From Selenomonadales bacterium (GTDB lineage Bacteria; Bacillota; Negativicutes; Selenomonadales; Selenomonadaceae), in assembly GCA_900769615.1 (NCBI GenBank), contig CAAGHH010000015.1, positions 1-7,352 on the forward strand: 7,352 bases of DNA. The letters are read 5' to 3'. How positions within the stretch are numbered: position 1 is the first letter of the stretch; each line of letters opens with the position of its first letter. A model generated the notes under the pieces. It ran no database searches. It was given only the letters and a program-made list of their open reading frames with translations, and had not been told where the DNA came from. Positions 6,169 to 7,352 of the stretch are shown in pieces. The position numbers and the translations under genes were made by a program.

Positions 6169-7183
6169 ACGCTTTACCTTGCTTTCTTTGGCTATAGTAT
6201 TGGGAATTTGTGCCTTCATATATTTTACGCAGACGCAGGTGCTTACTGTTAGTCGTCCTGCTGTGCATGCTCAATCAGCCTATGGCGTAAGAGCTGTAAA
6301 AAATGTCAGAGTGCAGAATTATAATGCCTTGGGTGAGAATGTCTCTTATTATGACAAGGTGCCGCAAAGAGTCATTGCTGTCGGCGAACAGATTAATGAG
6401 ACGCTGGTAGCGTTGGGCGTGGAGCAAAATGTTATCTGCCCTGTGCGTTATGGCAATCCCTTTTATACACCTGAGCCGCAGTATGCAGAAGAGTATAACA
6501 AAATAAAATTTCAAGACAACGTTGTCTTGAATATGGAAAATGTTTTATCCATGCAGCCGGACCTGATTATTTCCGGTCAGGTGCTTTATGCAGACAAGAA
6601 GCTCAAGAGTACAGATTTTTGGAATAAACGCGGTATTCATACCTATGTCTCAACTAATGCTAATTCTCCTACCTCTCATAATAAAAAGGAGACACTGGAG
6701 CAGGAGTGGGACTTTATTTTGGGCTTGGGCACAATTTTTGACAAGGAAACGGAAGCGAAAAAAATTGTTGCCGATATGCAGCAGGATATTGCTGCGGTCA
6801 GAGAAAAAACGCAGTCTCTGCCAAAGCCGAAGGTGATGATTATCGAAATGCTGGGCAAGAACATAGTGGCCTATGATGACTCCAAGCTGGCAGGAGATAT
6901 TTGCGTAAAATTAGGTGCGCAGGTGCCAAGCTTTACATCTGGGACGATAGGCTTGGAGACTATTATCGAAGAGAATCCTGATGTGCTTTTTGTTGTAAAA
7001 AGCGGTGGCAATCCTGAAGAGGCCGCGGATTTTTTCCGTAAGCATCCAGGTCTTAAATCGTTGAGGGTTGTACAGGCTGGGCATGTTTATGGTATTTCGT
7101 TGAATTATACCTATAACAGTGCTATCAAAACTGGAGAGGGCATTAAGAAATTTGCTAAAGGGATTTACCCAGAGCTTTTTTAA
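6161..7183 (+). CDS. Periplasmic substrate-binding protein of the FecCD-type importer
   Basis: This 340-residue binding protein captures the chelate in the periplasm and delivers it to the permease. An N-terminal hydrophobic segment (about residues 5-22) acts as a signal peptide, possibly cleaved at AVHA/QS near residue 37, or as a membrane anchor. The first lobe begins at PQRVIAVGEQINETLVALGV (68-87) and includes the family-typical NMENVLSMQPDLII (124-137). A long helix (about 180-216) links the lobes, and the second lobe holds PKVMIIEML (223-231), ETIIEENPDVLFVV (266-279) and a terminal YTYNSAIKTGEGIKKFA segment. The only signal-region cysteine (C17) follows an isoleucine, so the lipobox is poor and a lipoprotein is unlikely. 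The start is set by GAGGAAG (6147-6153), 7 bases before ATG. The 8-base overlap with the CGGC gene suggests translational coupling. Confidence 0.93.
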   Translation: MNKRFTLLSLAIVLGICAFIYFTQTQVLTVSRPAVHAQSAYGVRAVKNVRVQNYNALGENVSYYDKVPQRVIAVGEQINETLVALGVEQNVICPVRYGNPFYTPEPQYAEEYNKIKFQDNVVLNMENVLSMQPDLIISGQVLYADKKLKSTDFWNKRGIHTYVSTNANSPTSHNKKETLEQEWDFILGLGTIFDKETEAKKIVADMQQDIAAVREKTQSLPKPKVMIIEMLGKNIVAYDDSKLAGDICVKLGAQVPSFTSGTIGLETIIEENPDVLFVVKSGGNPEEAADFFRKHPGLKSLRVVQAGHVYGISLNYTYNSAIKTGEGIKKFAKGIYPELF

Positions 7184-7219
7184 CGAGCTGTCGCGCAAGC
7201 GGCGGCTCGTTTGCTTTCT
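7182..7219 (+). terminator. Hairpin terminator at the end of the transporter operon
   Basis: AACGAGCTGTCGC (7182-7194) and GCGGCGGCTCGTT (7199-7211) form a 13-bp stem, including two G-U pairs, capped by a GCAA tetraloop. The stem starts inside the binding-protein stop codon. The following tract (TTGCTTTCT) is only moderately T-rich, so termination may be incomplete or the hairpin may mainly protect the mRNA end. Confidence 0.7.
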
Positions 7220-7222
7220 ATA

Positions 7223-7263
7223 GCCATTTATCTAATCACGATTTGATAAATGGAGTGAATGGC
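7223..7263. repeat. Inverted repeat upstream of the right-edge CGGC promoter
   Basis: CCATTTATC (7224-7232) and GATAAATGG (7245-7253) form perfect 9-bp arms around 12 bases. The inner bases can pair further (AAT with ATT). A nearby AATGGC (7258-7263) could pair instead with GCCATT (7223-7228). It lies 6 to 16 bases upstream of the -35 at 7269, so a regulator-binding site is plausible. No protein can be assigned. Confidence 0.45.
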
Positions 7264-7268
7264 ATTTC

Positions 7269-7297
7269 TTGCTTTTTTAGACGCTATATAGTACAAT
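7269..7297 (+). promoter_or_regulatory. Promoter of the right-edge CGGC-like gene
   Basis: TTGCTT (7269-7274) and TACAAT (7292-7297) are separated by 17 bases, a good sigma-70-type match. They are followed by a leader of about 20 bases and GGAGG (7311-7315), 7 bases before ATG 7323. This makes the downstream gene an independent transcription unit rather than the tail of the transporter operon. Confidence 0.65.
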
Positions 7298-7322
7298 CCT
7301 GATATAGATTGGAGGAATTATC

Positions 7323-7352
7323 ATGAAGAAAATAGCAATTTTACGTTGTCTG
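7323..7352 (+). CDS. Start of a probable third CGGC-domain protein (runs off window)
   Basis: Only ten codons are visible: MKKIAILRCL. They match the start of the complete CGGC protein (MKKIVILHCL) at eight of ten positions, including the first conserved cysteine (residue 9). A strong ribosome binding site and promoter precede it. The assignment rests on ten residues plus context, so it is provisional. Confidence 0.65.
   Translation, partial: MKKIAILRCL

Noticed and set aside
1..7352. CRISPR array, tRNA, rRNA or insertion sequence with transposase
   Set aside because: No regularly spaced repeats, tRNA-like cloverleaf, rRNA motifs or transposase coding sequence were seen on either strand.

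Overview
The window looks like a chromosomal metal or metallophore uptake locus from an anaerobic diderm Firmicute, most likely class Negativicutes. This is an inference from three things: a TonB-dependent outer-membrane receptor, which requires an outer membrane; strong Gram-positive-style ribosome binding sites (AGGAGG-like) with GTG and TTG starts; and CGGC-family proteins, which are common in anaerobes. Genus cannot be fixed from sequence alone.

Left edge (1-437): the 3' part of a gene for a CGGC-domain protein, then an intrinsic terminator hairpin. Three bases after its T-run begins what looks like the 5' domain I fragment of a group IIC intron. The fragment stops after about 86 bases and has no reverse transcriptase or 3' end.

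Centre-left (438-1621): a LysR-type regulator on the minus strand, divergent from the receptor gene. The 281-base divergent region holds interlocking candidate promoters for both directions, built around a TATAGTA/TACTATA dyad, and a leader hairpin just upstream of the receptor ribosome binding site.

Centre (1622-3924): a 732-residue TonB-dependent receptor with signal peptide, TonB box, plug and barrel, closed by a perfect 14-bp terminator hairpin.

Centre-right (3943-7183): a tight four-gene plus-strand operon. It encodes a FecCD-type permease, its ATPase, a complete 128-residue CGGC-domain protein, and a periplasmic substrate-binding protein. The CGGC gene lies inside the transporter operon and overlaps the binding-protein gene by 8 bases. 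A hairpin terminator begins at the operon's last stop codon.

Right edge (7212-7352): an inverted repeat, a good sigma-70-type promoter and a strong ribosome binding site precede the first ten codons of another gene. Its start, MKKIAILRCL, closely matches the start of the complete CGGC protein, so this is probably a third CGGC paralogue.

Working model (inference): the receptor brings a metal-ligand complex through the outer membrane, the binding protein passes it to the permease/ATPase, and the cysteine-rich CGGC protein handles, reduces, senses or traffics the metal in the cytoplasm. The divergent LysR protein probably controls the receptor and itself. The substrate is not identifiable here. 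Iron-siderophore is the default family guess, but cobalamin, heme or another metal chelate is not excluded. The most interesting feature is the repeated association of CGGC proteins with this importer.
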